From Hexactinellida sp. DTS-2022 (lineage: Eukaryota; Porifera; Hexactinellida): 64,000 nt of DNA. Location: contig JAPNXP010000011.1 of the NCBI GenBank assembly GCA_028753945.1, positions 434,001 to 498,000 on the forward strand, given 5' to 3'. The notes under the pieces were generated by a model. The model did not search any database. It saw nothing but the letters and a program-made list of their open reading frames with translations, and was not told where the DNA came from. Positions 1 to 10,762 of the stretch are shown one piece after another; position 1 is the first letter of the stretch, and each line of letters starts with the position of its first letter. The translations under genes and the position numbers were made by a program.

Positions 1-176
1 TCGTCCAGGCTAGCCAAATTCTTTTCAGATTTAGCATCGATTATTTTCTTATTTGGAGCTAGATCACCAAAGTTTCTTTCAATATTAGGACAGATTAGTA
101 TTGGATTACTAATTGTGGGTCGTTTCACGAATTTAGTTTTCCGCTTTAAAAATTTAAACAAATTCCAATAGCTCAT
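1..176 (-). CDS. 5' end of an unknown protein gene (partial, runs off the window)
   Basis: Reading from an ATG at 174-176 leftwards, the frame stays open for 58 codons to the window edge. The peptide starts MSYWNLFKFLKRKTKF and later reads IERNFGDLAPNKKIIDAKSE, a charged composition typical of coding sequence. A TATAAAAG box lies at 225-232 on the same strand, about 50 bp upstream of the ATG, which supports this start. I do not recognise the family. Nothing else can be said about its function because most of the gene lies outside the window. Confidence 0.65.
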   Translation of the reverse strand, partial: MSYWNLFKFLKRKTKFVKRPTISNPILICPNIERNFGDLAPNKKIIDAKSEKNLASLD

Positions 177-224
177 TTTAGTTGCCAAATGGAAATCACA
201 ATCTCCAGATGCAATTCAATGTTG

Positions 225-232
225 CTTTTATA
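225..232 (-). promoter_or_regulatory. TATA box of the left-edge gene
   Basis: The minus strand reads TATAAAAG, 49 bp upstream of the ATG at 176. The spacing predicts a transcription start near 200 and a 5' leader of roughly 25 nt. Confidence 0.5.
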
Positions 233-1239
233 CATAATATCGAAATGGATACTAACGATTAAATTTCATATTCAAATATTTAATTTTAGTATGCTAGGCA
301 TTCTTATAATATTTGAATAAATTATAATAGAAAAAGTAATTAAAATTTAATATTATTCCAATATTGGACTAATTAGAGTGAGTTCAATTAATCTTGGTTT
401 GGGGTGAATTTGTTTGGCTCGTTTATATAATGACCAGACATTGAGAATGGCTCGCGGATAATTTTATAGAGTATTCGTTATATAATTGGCAATATCTTAA
501 TTAAAATTGTAATGAATACATTCTTCAATATAAACTAATCATTTACATCTGTGTAGGCCGATTGATTAAGATACATACTTACAATTATGAATGCTATGCT
601 AAAACTCTGGCTATTTCTTAAAATGATACGCTTATTAATATGGAAGATGTGTACTAAATTACTAAGTATCTAAATTTAGATTAACTAATCATTGTGTACT
701 ACTTTGTACTAAATTTTACATGTATAATTAAGATTACATTAATTTTTGAGGATATATATATCGGCTGACACCATTTCAACACAAAAACTTGCCTTAAAAA
801 TATATTTTATAATAATAATCACCTCAACAGTGCCTTAAAAAATATTTTTCGTCTGCTGATTTGAAAAAAATTATATTATCCCAATTTAAAAAGCTTACTT
901 ATTAAGTTGAATTCGCTTATTATGATGTCCCTTTATGCAAAATTGTAGTCGCTTTAAAGTTCTTAATGAAATAACCTGACAGCAGTCCAAAAAGGAAATA
1001 TGTTTGTTCCATTTATTATAATGTTTGTCCAATTGTATAAAGAAAACCTGAAAATTAAAACACTAATGTTATTGATAGGGAAATAAATTTATAGCTTTAA
1101 ATCCAATGTTAATGTTACTAGCATTTATACAATACAGAGAAATACTAATTCATATTCTAATATATTTTCAAAAGACAGAAAACATGATAATATAGTTCTT
1201 ATCAATAATGCAAGAGTGTTTATTTATATACAATGCATA
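233..1239. other. Intergenic, nothing recognised
   Basis: AT-rich sequence between the left-edge promoter and the 3' end of the first TRP gene. No convincing exon, inverted repeat or tandem array was seen. Confidence 0.5.
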
Positions 1240-4200
1240 CTATGGAGATGAGAGTTTACCTTCAATTTCACCAATCTGTCTCTTTATAATACCCTCCAAA
1301 CTTCCAACCATTTTCTCAATAGATCTAATTTGCTTTATAGAGGAGTTGGTATTTAGGAGAATTTCGTCAACCTTTATAATGTTTTCTTCCAATGTTGTAC
1401 ATAAGTTCTCATTAGAAGATTCTAAAGCATCGTTGTCAAATTTCTTGACATGGAAATAAGGTATTTGAGAATAGAATTTTGTAGGTTTCACTGCATTAAT
1501 AGCTGTTTCATTCAAACTAGCTGGATCGGGGAAATGGAAGTAAGCTAACATCTGATCTCTTGAGATTTTAACCTGTTTCAATGGGTATTCCTTTTTGAAG
1601 TTGATTCGTAATGATAGAACTGAGGTGGTTTCTATTTCAACTATAAAGTTCAGCTTTTGAAGAGCATAAATATGATTGGCTTTCTGTTTAACTTCTGCAT
1701 ACCTGTCTGAGAGCTGAGCAATGAACACATTCAGGAAGACAACCACTGTGAGGAATAGGAATGCCAGATAGATACAGGCAGCTAGCCAGTTGAGATGGTT
1801 GTAGAGATAATTTATTTCATAAATATTCCCTTCCAACAAGACCCTGAGACCGGAAAGGAACACCCAATACACTCGATCATCAACTCCCTGTGTGCGTGCA
1901 GTGTCCTGCACGAGTGAGGCATTAGATATTCCCTGGTAAGAGTATGGAGTTCTGAGAGCAATAAAGTATCCCCCAGTGAATATGAACAGCGTGATAAGGA
2001 AGAGACTGGAGAAGAGAGGCACATCCTTAACTAGGATCCTGTAGATGATGGTGGAGTAGGGACCTAGTCGAGGAATGAGGACTATGAATTTGAAGATGCG
2101 AGCTGAGTTAAGCAAGAAAGTTAAAGTGGCGAATACCCACTGCACTGGGTTTCTGGCAACACGAAATATGATCAACAACAACAACGAGGTCAGACTTAGC
2201 ACATCGAATACATTAGACAGATGAGAGAAGTAGTCCCTCCTTACTCGCGTAATATATCTGCCGTAGGTTCTACTCTTCAGACTGCGAGGTGATTTCTCTT
2301 TCTTTTGCCCGTTCAAACTCTTATAGGACTTATCACCTACTTTGATTATCTTGACTTTCTCGGGTAGCAGATACTCGTGTTTATTTTGCATAATGCGGAA
2401 TACCTCTATGCTTTCGGTTACCACGTTGTAGAAGAAATAAACTAACACGAATAGATCCGTTAGTATCCTTATTACATTGAAACCACCGTCTGTGTAAGTG
2501 TCCCTAGGAACGCCTACAGTAGAGGCTTGCACAAGGCTGTAAGAGAGGGCGAGTAGGAACAGAAGATAGGAAAGTATTTTTATAGAAAGAATCGTGTAAC
2601 CGAATTTCCACATTTTTGAATCGACCAACATTCTAATTGTCCCATGGTATGCCAATTCCTCATCTTCCCATTTTGCAAGACGTTCAAGTATATTACCTTT
2701 TTCCCAAATTTCTAGGTCCAAATAAACTTCTTTGAACTCTTCCCAGTTTGTGTCACAGTTAAGAGACCTATCAAGTAAGGCTACAATTGTTTCCTTTTGT
2801 CTCGAATTAATTAAGCATTTAATATTGTTAACAGTTTCATGTTTTTCATTGAAAAACTTGATGTAATTTTTCCTGGGATCAAGTCGAATTAGCATTGCAC
2901 TAGTCTCATCCATCCGGTTTTCTAGTGCATGGTCCAAAGCTGACTTCTGAGATTTATCTTCCAATGTTATAGTTGCTCCTCTGACAGCAAGTTCTTTGAC
3001 AGTTAATGTATGTCCGTTCTTAGCAGCTTCAATGAACAAAAATTGTCGATCATTGTCCTCTCCATCTGGATCACATCCTAACTCTATCAGTCGTTGAATA
3101 AAATGATACTTTCCCTTCTCTGCTAAACGTTGAGTTATCGTCACACCTTTGTTGTTTCTTATGTTTGGGTTTGAGTTTTCAATTAGGATGGAAAGTGTAA
3201 AATCATTATCTGCTTGGAATATTCCAGCTACATTGATAGGTGTGTCTCCATCTGAATTCCTCAAGTCTGGAGACGCTCCTCTTTCAATGAGGTATTTAAT
3301 GGTTGAAGTTTTACCCTCTTTTGCGGCGTAATGTAACATGCTGTTTCCGTCTGAATCTACCTCATTCACATCAGCATAGAACACCTCTAGATACTTCCAC
3401 CCCCCTCTACTCGCTATAACAAATATATTATAACCAATAGCTCCCTCACTTTCCAATAATCTTGCAGTTCTCCCATCATTTCCTTCTGCTGCTACCTCTA
3501 CTGCACGACCCAGTTGATTTTTCCATTCATTTTCCATATCTTCGTCCATATCAGGATGACTCATAACTTTTTGTACTAAGTCCGGGTAAAAATTATAATC
3601 GTTTCGCCTGAAACATTTCTCTACTACTGTTTCTAGTCTTTTCCCGTTCGAATCTTCAGAATAAAGAATAGGTGCTCCATTTTTTACCATTAGTTTCATC
3701 AGATCATAGTGCTCATCGTTATTGAGCACAGTTTCAAACAATTCCTTATTTTCTGGCGTACCTTCCCATTTGAAGTCCTTACTCTGTTAAAAAGATGTAG
3801 TTTTACATTCAAATTATAATTCCATAGTATGTACGTATTTTTTAAGTGCAATTAATTAAATGCATTTCTAGCAAATGTTGGCCCGTTCAATCGCATAACT
3901 AGAGCTCAGATAACCCGTAGTCCTCGGGTAACGCATTATCTTATAGGGAATCCTTATATAGAGCTGAGCTTTGTAGAGTTCAGATTTTTTCCCATACTAA
4001 AAGCCCAGGCTTACTTTCTAAAGGTCAATTTCAAACTCTGGAAAAAAACTCACCTTTCTCAGTGCATGAATACACATAGTGAAAAACTGAACTCTACAAA
4101 GCTCAGCTCTATATAAGTAATTTCTATCTTATAATACTTAATTCTGATCATAGTTATTAAATTAAATTAATATTATTGCATAAATTCCAATCATTGGAGC

Positions 4201-5065
4201 ATAATATAAGTATGAAGTTGCAATTGAAATTACTTACATTTTATATACTGAAATTTTGAGCTTCTTGTGTATAATTTGAATACATATTTATAACACCAAA
4301 TAGTGAAATATTATTCATTAGATTACTGAGGTTTTATTTGTACATATTTTACTATATAACGTTTAATAACGAATATTCGTTTGAAAGACAAACGAACCAG
4401 GGAATTAAAGGTTCACGAACGGACTGAATAAACCCAATTCAGTTCATTTCAAATTAACGTACGTTCAGTTCATTCACGTTCACCTCCTAACTTCAACAAT
4501 TCCGTGCAGCGTTCGTTCAGTTCGTTCGTTCGTTAAGTTCGTTCAGTTCGTTCGCTCGTTCAGTTCAGATGAGTTGGTGGTGGTTATTAGGTATGACAAG
4601 CAGGTATGAATAGTGATCTATTTATATTTTACTTTTCTAGTGAATACTGGAGTATAATGTTCAATTCGCCTATCCGATACAAATAAATTCAAGTGGATCC
4701 GGTTAATAAGAATTCCGGATAATACAATCCAAACCGGTTTTATAACCAATTCTTTGCATGGAAATAAATTAAGAAAAACCCGATAGTTAGAATAAACCGA
4801 TTGAAAAATGAAACAAAATTGGAATTTCTTACACATTTGAATAGGTAGTTATTTAGAAAAAACAATTAGTTAGAAAAACGGTGTTAGAAAAAACCGGCAA
4901 CTGTACGAACAGATTTCTATGATTACCTAATGTTCGCATTGTCGATGGCATATATATTCCAATATTGTCCTAGAATATCCCTTGACCTAATTATCCAAGT
5001 AATACAACGTTATGATAACTTACCTTTATTAACTGTTGCAGGTTAGATTCGTTCCAATTCAGCAT
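1240..5065 (-). CDS. Ankyrin-repeat TRP-like cation channel, copy 1 (two exons)
   Basis: Predicted six-transmembrane cation channel of the plasma membrane, in the ankyrin-TRP group (TRPA/TRPV-like; subfamily not resolved). Exon 2 is 1240-3783 and opens right after an acceptor reading tttttaacag. Exon 1 is 5024-5065, encodes MLNWNESNLQQLIK and ends at a consensus gtaagt donor in phase 0. Total about 861 residues. About five ankyrin-type repeats fill roughly residues 150-330 (for example SMLHYAAKEG, then FIQRLIELGCDPD). Six membrane segments follow, with a pore region RVYWVFLSGLRVLLEGN and a long S6 running into FLNVFIAQLSDRYAEV. The last 65 residues are a probable coiled coil. The frame is open upstream of the internal TTG at 3741, so the spliced start is preferred. 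It lies head-to-head with a paralogue at 7570. The core is nearly identical to that copy; both ends differ. Confidence 0.88.
3953..4117. mobile_element. MITE with 31-bp perfect terminal inverted repeats
   Basis: The left end (cttatatagagctgagcttt...) is the exact reverse complement of the right end over 31 bp. The element is 165 bp with no coding capacity. It sits in the intron of TRP copy 1. The target duplication is not clear. Confidence 0.75.
4370..4570. repeat. GTTC/GTTCA-rich short tandem repeat zone
   Basis: Imperfect runs of gttcgttcagtt-like units, densest at 4500-4567, with related GAAC-bearing words upstream. Resembles the internal sequence of the hAT-like element at 11619 and 57803, which also uses cgaatattcg and gttcg words. 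Confidence 0.55.
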
Positions 5066-5092
5066 TTTGTTGTAGAATATGTGAAACGATTG

Positions 5093-5100
5093 TATTTATA
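5093..5100 (-). promoter_or_regulatory. TATA box of TRP copy 1
   Basis: The minus strand reads TATAAATA 28 bp upstream of the ATG at 5065. This predicts a very short leader of a few nucleotides and supports the 14-residue first exon. Confidence 0.55.
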
Positions 5101-5405
5101 CAATAATATACGTACTATGAAATTGCTAATTCTGGTCTTCTGATTTCATTGATTATCAATTTTTGTGCAATAATCACTAGTCCTTCCAGACTAAAATTAG
5201 CAGAATTAGCAACTCTTATATCTTTTTGACGACTCTATTTATTAATTAGTCTCTTAGTAATAAATTGGTCTATAGAGTCATCTAACAACTATTATTATTA
5301 TTTTAACGTGCTGGTTGGATAATGAATTGGTACGTATAACAGTATAAGTATGAAACTTGATTCAAAACAATGTGTAGGAAAGTAATCACAGCTCAAAATT
5401 ATTTG

Positions 5406-5494
5406 TATAAATAGAATAGTTCTCCGATCTCTCTAACCAAATCAACAAAACATCTTTAGTTTACGGCAGGCGAGTATTTTAATTAATTAATGAG
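5406..5494 (+). promoter_or_regulatory. Possible promoter and leader exon reading towards TRP copy 2
   Basis: A plus-strand TATAAATA at 5406-5413 is followed 77 bp later by ATGAG then a consensus gtaagt donor at 5495. It could be a 5' exon of the TRP gene at 7570, but the phase does not fit the only nearby acceptor-like AG (7556-7557), so it may be non-coding leader or chance. Confidence 0.3.
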
Positions 5495-5582
5495 GTAAGT
5501 TTAATAAATATTGCAACTTTAATTGTTTACTGTATTATAAAAATAAATATAAATACAGTCTACTCCGCTTTATTGGGTTACA

Positions 5583-6075
5583 TTGATCCTAGGAATAGTA
5601 TTTTCCCGGACGGAAGAACTCTTTCATGACTGGTTTTGTCATGCCGTAGATGGTCCTGTCACGGAAATTTTGGTCCCTTGGAAATTGGTCCGGGTGGAGC
5701 AAATTTTCATGGAAATTTGGTCCTTCTGTGGAAAATTGGTCCGTCTGAGGTTTGTGTTTATTTAGTTACCGTATTCACTAGAATAGTAGCCTAGGCGATT
5801 TTTCGCCCTATTGGGACCAAAAATTATTATGAATAAGCCTGTAACTGGAAAATTGGGCCCCGAAAAATTGATCCGGGACCAAAATTCCATGGAAAACTGG
5901 TCCTAGGACCATTTTCCCGTGGAATTTTGGTCCCCCGGACCAATTTCTTTGGGAAAAATTGGTCCCGGACCAAAATTCCATGGAATATTGGTCCTAGGAC
6001 CAGTTTTTCATGGAATTTCGGTCCCACGAAGCAATTTTTTCGGGGAACAATTTTCCAGTGACAGTCCCCCTTATT
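5583..6075. repeat. GGACC hairpin-array element
   Basis: From about 5865 to 6035 the sequence is a chain of 28-32 bp near-palindromes, each starting GGACCA, centred on CCATGG or similar, and ending TGGTCC. The left part (5645-5905), including a segment reading taccgtattcactagaatag, is found in reverse orientation at about 55262-55490, which shows this is a dispersed element. No coding capacity is credible. Confidence 0.7.
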
Positions 6076-6452
6076 AATATTGAATATAAAACTTCTTTCA
6101 GATTTTTTTGGGAGCAACTCCCCTGAAAATTCTTAGAATGTACCACTTTGTGTTAGTCTTGTTAGTAATATAGGGGCAGCGTAGCCAGTTCAATAGTGGT
6201 CAGTCAATAGCCTAACTTGTGCCGCCCACGTTTTAGAATAGTACAAGTTTGTAGTAATTTTGATAGTTCTCTATAATTTAACAAATCAGGCTAAGCAAGA
6301 CACATGTCTAGAGATTAACTTGCGCCGCCGAAGAATATCCGGAGGTATATACATTACAAAGCAGATTAGAGTCAGAGCACCCCGAATGGTTCCGGGAGAC
6401 CATGTACGGCCTAATAGATGGTCCGGCCGGACCAACCGTAAGGGGACCATAT

Positions 6453-7142
6453 ATGGCATGACCATGGCCTACTTAATTTACGGCCGTGTATGTCACCGAG
6501 AAGGCCAAAAAAATAGAAGGCCAGTTTATAAATTTCATTCTAAGCTAAACTATGCTTCCTATTGGCATAATTTGCATTGCATATGGGGTAATCAACCATT
6601 GCGAGTCCAATGGAACCACATTTTAGAATCTCAAAATTGTGGTTAGGATGTTAGGCGACATTTAATGATGACACCACAAATATACGTTATATACAATTCG
6701 AGCTAAAAGAACTAAGAGAAAATGAAGATATTCTACTTGTATTTTAGCATGTGGTTGCTTTATAATTTTTAGAATATTTAGAATGTCGCCATTTTGTGAT
6801 TTAGTAGCCTTTGGGTATGAAATAAGTCCCTATTTTAGTATTCCTGTTATAAAATTATTAGAAAGTAGGAAGAAAATGAAATTTATGATATTTGAAATAT
6901 TTTTCATTTACCATAAATTGTTACCGTCACCATTAAATGGCGCCTAAACAGCTTAACCACAAATCTTAGATTCTAAAAAGTGGTTCTAATGGACTCGCAA
7001 TGGTTGATTACCCCATATACAATCCAAATAATTCCAATAGGAGTAATATTTTATCCTAGAATGAATTTTATAAACTGGCCTTCTATTATTTGGCCTTCTC
7101 GGTGACATACACCGCCATATATTAAGTAGGCCATGGCATGAC
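6453..7142. mobile_element. Foldback element with about 215-bp inverted arms
   Basis: The left arm (6453-6673) and right arm (6925-7142) are imperfect reverse complements: both carry ggtgacatacac-type sequence, a catatggggtaatcaacca core and an aatggttgattacccc counterpart. The 250-bp centre has no coding capacity. This looks like a non-autonomous long-TIR DNA transposon. It explains the long frame in this stretch, which I do not treat as a gene. Confidence 0.75.
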
Positions 7143-7249
7143 AGTTTAATTATCTAATATATTTGTTAACGTATAATATTAGAATTTGAATGTTATTTCC
7201 TAAAGGCATGATTCTGTTCCTTGTAAAAATGACCAATTAAGCGGTTGAT

Positions 7250-7436
7250 CCCAGGGTTTTATTCAGGCGTATGGAACGCGGCTGCAGGCGGGTAAATTTG
7301 GAAGAAAATTTTCTAGGCGCGCGAAAATCGAGAAATGCTCCCATAGAACCAATACAAAATAAGTAATTTAGGCGCGTGTGAGCGATCTCAAACTAAATCT
7401 AGGCGCGCGGAGAATTTTGTCTGTATGAAAGCCTGG
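7250..7436. mobile_element. hAT-like MITE with AGGCGCG segments, copy 1
   Basis: Ends CCAGGGTTTTATTCAGGCG and, on the other strand, CCAGGCTTTCATACAG. The interior has repeated GC-rich words (aggcgcgcg, ggcgcgtgtg). Related copies lie at 15803, 25197, 29845, 32053 and 54745. No coding capacity. Confidence 0.65.
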
Positions 7437-7569
7437 TTGAACTTGACCCGATTTACCAGTGACTCAATTAAGCGGATTCGATTGTATCTACGTACAAACG
7501 TTATTCATAACAGTAAATTGAAGCACACTCACATATTCCTTTTGCATCACTCAATAGATTAAATCCACT

Positions 7570-10125
7570 ATGGACGGGTTCCATTTTGAAAACACAGCAG
7601 CTGATAATGAACTCCTTGAAAAATGTTTGGTTGACAATGATGAGTTCAACCAATCTATACTCGGTATGATCAAAGGGGGGTCTCCGTATCTGTTTCCTGA
7701 GAGCGGTCCGAAGATAGGCCGCGAGACCATCATAGACAAGTGCATTAGATTGAATAACTATGAGGTATATCAAGCAATCCTAGACAGACATAACCAAGAA
7801 AAGACAGATGAAAAAGAAGCTATTTTTAGAACACACGTAGGACACGCATTGGAAGTAGCAGCAGAAACAAACGATGAAATGAGTGCCCGCATTTTAATGG
7901 TTGATAACCCCACTGGATTCGATATATTCAAAATAGCGGCGAAAGGGGGCTGGAAAATACTTCGCGAACTGAAAGACCTTGATATATTAGCTGTAGATAG
8001 TGAGGATGGTTTCTCAATGTTGCATCATGCTGCGAAAGAAGGAAGGGCAAACACAGTAAAATTTCTCATCGAGATGGGAGCTGATCCAAATTGTGGATCT
8101 CATTTGGATTATGGATTCACTGCTCTCATTTATGCTGCGCTTTATGGAGCAGATAATGATCTTTCACTTGCAATATTAATTGAAAATAGTAACACGAATA
8201 CAACGTTAATGTATGGTGGTAGTACAGTCCTTAATGTAATTGCAAATAAAGGCATGTACCACTTTATCCAACGCCTTATAGAGCTAGGAGCTGATCCAGA
8301 TCAAAGAGATGATAATGGAGTTTGCCCATTCATAGAGTCAGCAAAGAATGGACATCTATTAACAGTTAAGGCATTCGTAATGAACGGAGCTACAATTTCG
8401 TTGTTAGGAAAGGATGGGAAGTCTGCTTTGGATCATTCATTGGAAAATAATAGAGATGCAACTAGCGCGATGCTAATTCGACTCGACAAGAGAAGTGACT
8501 GTTTACAGAAATTCCATCAGCGGTATGAAAAGACAAACCATAGCATTGAGAAGCTAATAAAATCACGACACAAAGATACCATAGTAGCTCTTCTAGATAG
8601 GTCTTTGAGTGTAAATGAATCGCAGAAGATAACTTTGGACCTAGAAATTTGGGATAAAGGTAAAATACTTGAAGGTCTAGTAAAATGGGGAGATGAGGAA
8701 TTGGCATACCATGGGACAATTAGAAACATGGTCGTTGCAAAAATGTTTTTTTTCGGAAATAAGATTCTTTTTCTAAAAATACTTTCCTATCTTCTGTTCC
8801 TACTCGCCCTCTTTTACAGCCTTGTGCAAGCCTCTACAGTAGGCGTTCCTAGGGACACTTACACAGACAGTGGTTTCAATGTAATAAGGATACTAACGGA
8901 TCTATTCGTGTTAGTTTACTTCTTCTACAATGTGGTAACCGAAAGCATAGAGGTATTCCGCATTATGCGAAATACACACGAGTATCTGCTAGCCAAGAAA
9001 GCCAATAGAATCAAAGTGGATGAGAAGTCCAATGAAGGTTCAAATAAGCAAAAGAAAGAGAAATCACCTCGCAGTCTGAAGAGTAGACTTTACAACAGAT
9101 TAAGTATCCGAGTAGTGGTGGACTACTTCTCTCATCTGTCTAATGTATTCGACGTGCTAAGTCTGACCTCGTTGTTGTTGTTGATCATATTTCGTGTTGC
9201 CAGACACCCAGTGCAGTGGGTATTCGCCACTTTAACTTTTTTGCTTAACTCAGCTCGCATCTTCAAATTCATAGTCCTCATTCCTCGACTAGGTCCCTAC
9301 TCCACCATTATCTACAGGATCCTAGTTAAGGATGTGCCTCTCTTCTCCAGTCTTTTCCTTATCACGCTGTTCATATTCACTGGGGGATACTTTATTTCTC
9401 TCAGAACTCCATACTCTTACCAGGGAATATCTAATGCCTCACTCGTGCAGGACACTGCACGCACACAGGGAGTTGATGATCGAGTGTATTGGGTGTTCCT
9501 TTCCGGTCTCAGGGTCTTGTTGGAAGGGAATATTTATGAAATAAATTATCTCTACAACCATCTCAACTGGCTAGCTGCCTGTATCTATCTGGCATTCCTA
9601 TTTCTCACAGTGGTTGTCTTCCTGAATGTGTTCATTGCTCAGCTCTCAGACAGGTATGCAGAAGTTAAACAGAAAGCCAATCAACTTTATGCTCTTCAAA
9701 AGCTGAACTTTGTAGTTCAAATAGAAACCACCTCAGTTCTATCATGTCGAATCAACTTCAAAGAGAAATACGCATTGAAACAGGTGAAAATCTCAAGAGA
9801 TCAGATGTTAGCTTACTTCCATTTCCCCGATCCTGCTAGTTTGAATGAAACAGCTATTAATGCTGTGAAACCCACCAAACATTACCCACAAATCCCTCCT
9901 TTGAAGATTGGGAAATCGCCGATGAAAAATTACAATGAAACACCTGACCAAATGGATAAACTTCGAGAACTCGTCCCACGTTGTTTAGAAAAAATTGAAT
10001 CACTCGAATTAGCTAACGATTTTCTGATATCTAAAGTTAGTGATCTCCATTCAATGATGAATACTCTTGAACAGGCTACTGTGGATAGGTTCAAGTCACT
10101 TGAACCTAAAATTTCAACTGATTAG
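7570..10125 (+). CDS. Ankyrin-repeat TRP-like cation channel, copy 2
   Basis: Paralogue of the channel gene at 1240-5065, 851 residues in one long exon. Start chosen at ATG 7570 because the frame is closed by a stop at 7555 and the residues DGFHFEN align with DFKWEG in copy 1. Ankyrin-type repeats cover about residues 145-310 (SMLHHAAKEG, FIQRLIELGADPD, SALDHSLENN). Transmembrane segments lie near 395-420, 440-460, 525-545, 550-575, 590-615 and 675-705, with the pore region around 645-665. The C-terminal 70 residues form a probable coiled coil unrelated in sequence to that of copy 1. The channel core is about 95% or more identical to copy 1 even at silent sites, while the ankyrin region is only moderately similar. 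Role inferred: membrane cation channel, possibly sensory. No intron matches that of copy 1. Confidence 0.9.
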   Translation: MDGFHFENTAADNELLEKCLVDNDEFNQSILGMIKGGSPYLFPESGPKIGRETIIDKCIRLNNYEVYQAILDRHNQEKTDEKEAIFRTHVGHALEVAAETNDEMSARILMVDNPTGFDIFKIAAKGGWKILRELKDLDILAVDSEDGFSMLHHAAKEGRANTVKFLIEMGADPNCGSHLDYGFTALIYAALYGADNDLSLAILIENSNTNTTLMYGGSTVLNVIANKGMYHFIQRLIELGADPDQRDDNGVCPFIESAKNGHLLTVKAFVMNGATISLLGKDGKSALDHSLENNRDATSAMLIRLDKRSDCLQKFHQRYEKTNHSIEKLIKSRHKDTIVALLDRSLSVNESQKITLDLEIWDKGKILEGLVKWGDEELAYHGTIRNMVVAKMFFFGNKILFLKILSYLLFLLALFYSLVQASTVGVPRDTYTDSGFNVIRILTDLFVLVYFFYNVVTESIEVFRIMRNTHEYLLAKKANRIKVDEKSNEGSNKQKKEKSPRSLKSRLYNRLSIRVVVDYFSHLSNVFDVLSLTSLLLLIIFRVARHPVQWVFATLTFLLNSARIFKFIVLIPRLGPYSTIIYRILVKDVPLFSSLFLITLFIFTGGYFISLRTPYSYQGISNASLVQDTARTQGVDDRVYWVFLSGLRVLLEGNIYEINYLYNHLNWLAACIYLAFLFLTVVVFLNVFIAQLSDRYAEVKQKANQLYALQKLNFVVQIETTSVLSCRINFKEKYALKQVKISRDQMLAYFHFPDPASLNETAINAVKPTKHYPQIPPLKIGKSPMKNYNETPDQMDKLRELVPRCLEKIESLELANDFLISKVSDLHSMMNTLEQATVDRFKSLEPKISTD

Positions 10126-10762
10126 ATGACTCATTCTTGTTGATGTTAGTATCTGCTTAGATTCCATGTTTAGTATGTTTAGTGTGTTTGCAATATAGGA
10201 CTTTACCTATATAAGTGAATCTTATGAATCTACAGTATCATTGGTTTTGAGATAAAATTAATGGGTAGATTAGAAATTATCCATGAATGGCGAAATTTAA
10301 TGTATAACAGTCAGTACACCTTCACTATATGGAACAGATTTACCATTTATATATGTGTTATAATATACGTACGTACGTATTGGATTTCAGTTTATAGAAT
10401 GTGCCTAGGATGTTATTTAACGAGGCTTTATCATCCTCAATTCCTCATATATAACTACTGACATTGGACAGTTATGTACTCAACAAAAATGCTACTAATA
10501 CAAATAATTGATGTCCATTTACGCTTTTTTCGCCTGAAAATTTATAAAATATTGTGGGAACTCTATTATAGATGCTGTTAGAATTGTTTGAGAAATAAGA
10601 ATTAAATTATTTCGAAGGGCAACCGAAACTAATTATTTTTATTAGTTAAACTGGTTTTTTTTAATTTCATTTTTTGTGAATAGTATAGGAAGCTAACTCA
10701 TCGACCCTGACTATACCTTCAAATCAGGAATGTCAGCTCAACTAATAGAAAAACAAACATGG
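10126..10762. other. Intergenic, nothing recognised
   Basis: AT-rich stretch between TRP copy 2 and the first Rho-like gene. No repeats with clear ends or convincing exons seen. Confidence 0.5.

Larger units (their letters stand above)
3784..5023 (-). other. Intron 1 of TRP copy 1
   Basis: Bounded by gtaagt on the exon 1 side and ttaacag on the exon 2 side, minus strand. It contains a 165-bp inverted-repeat element (3953-4117) and a GTTC-rich short-repeat zone (about 4370-4570). Confidence 0.7.

Noticed and set aside
1812-2024. Frame of 70 codons overlapping TRP copy 1, with a near twin at 9332-9544
   Set aside because: Both lie in another frame of the conserved channel core on the same strand as each gene; their similarity follows from the core identity.
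5827-6117. 96-codon minus-strand frame
   Set aside because: Produced by the GGACC hairpin repeats; repetitive peptide with no fold.
6260-6646. 128-codon plus-strand frame
   Set aside because: Lies across the left arm of a foldback element; the right arm has no matching open frame.
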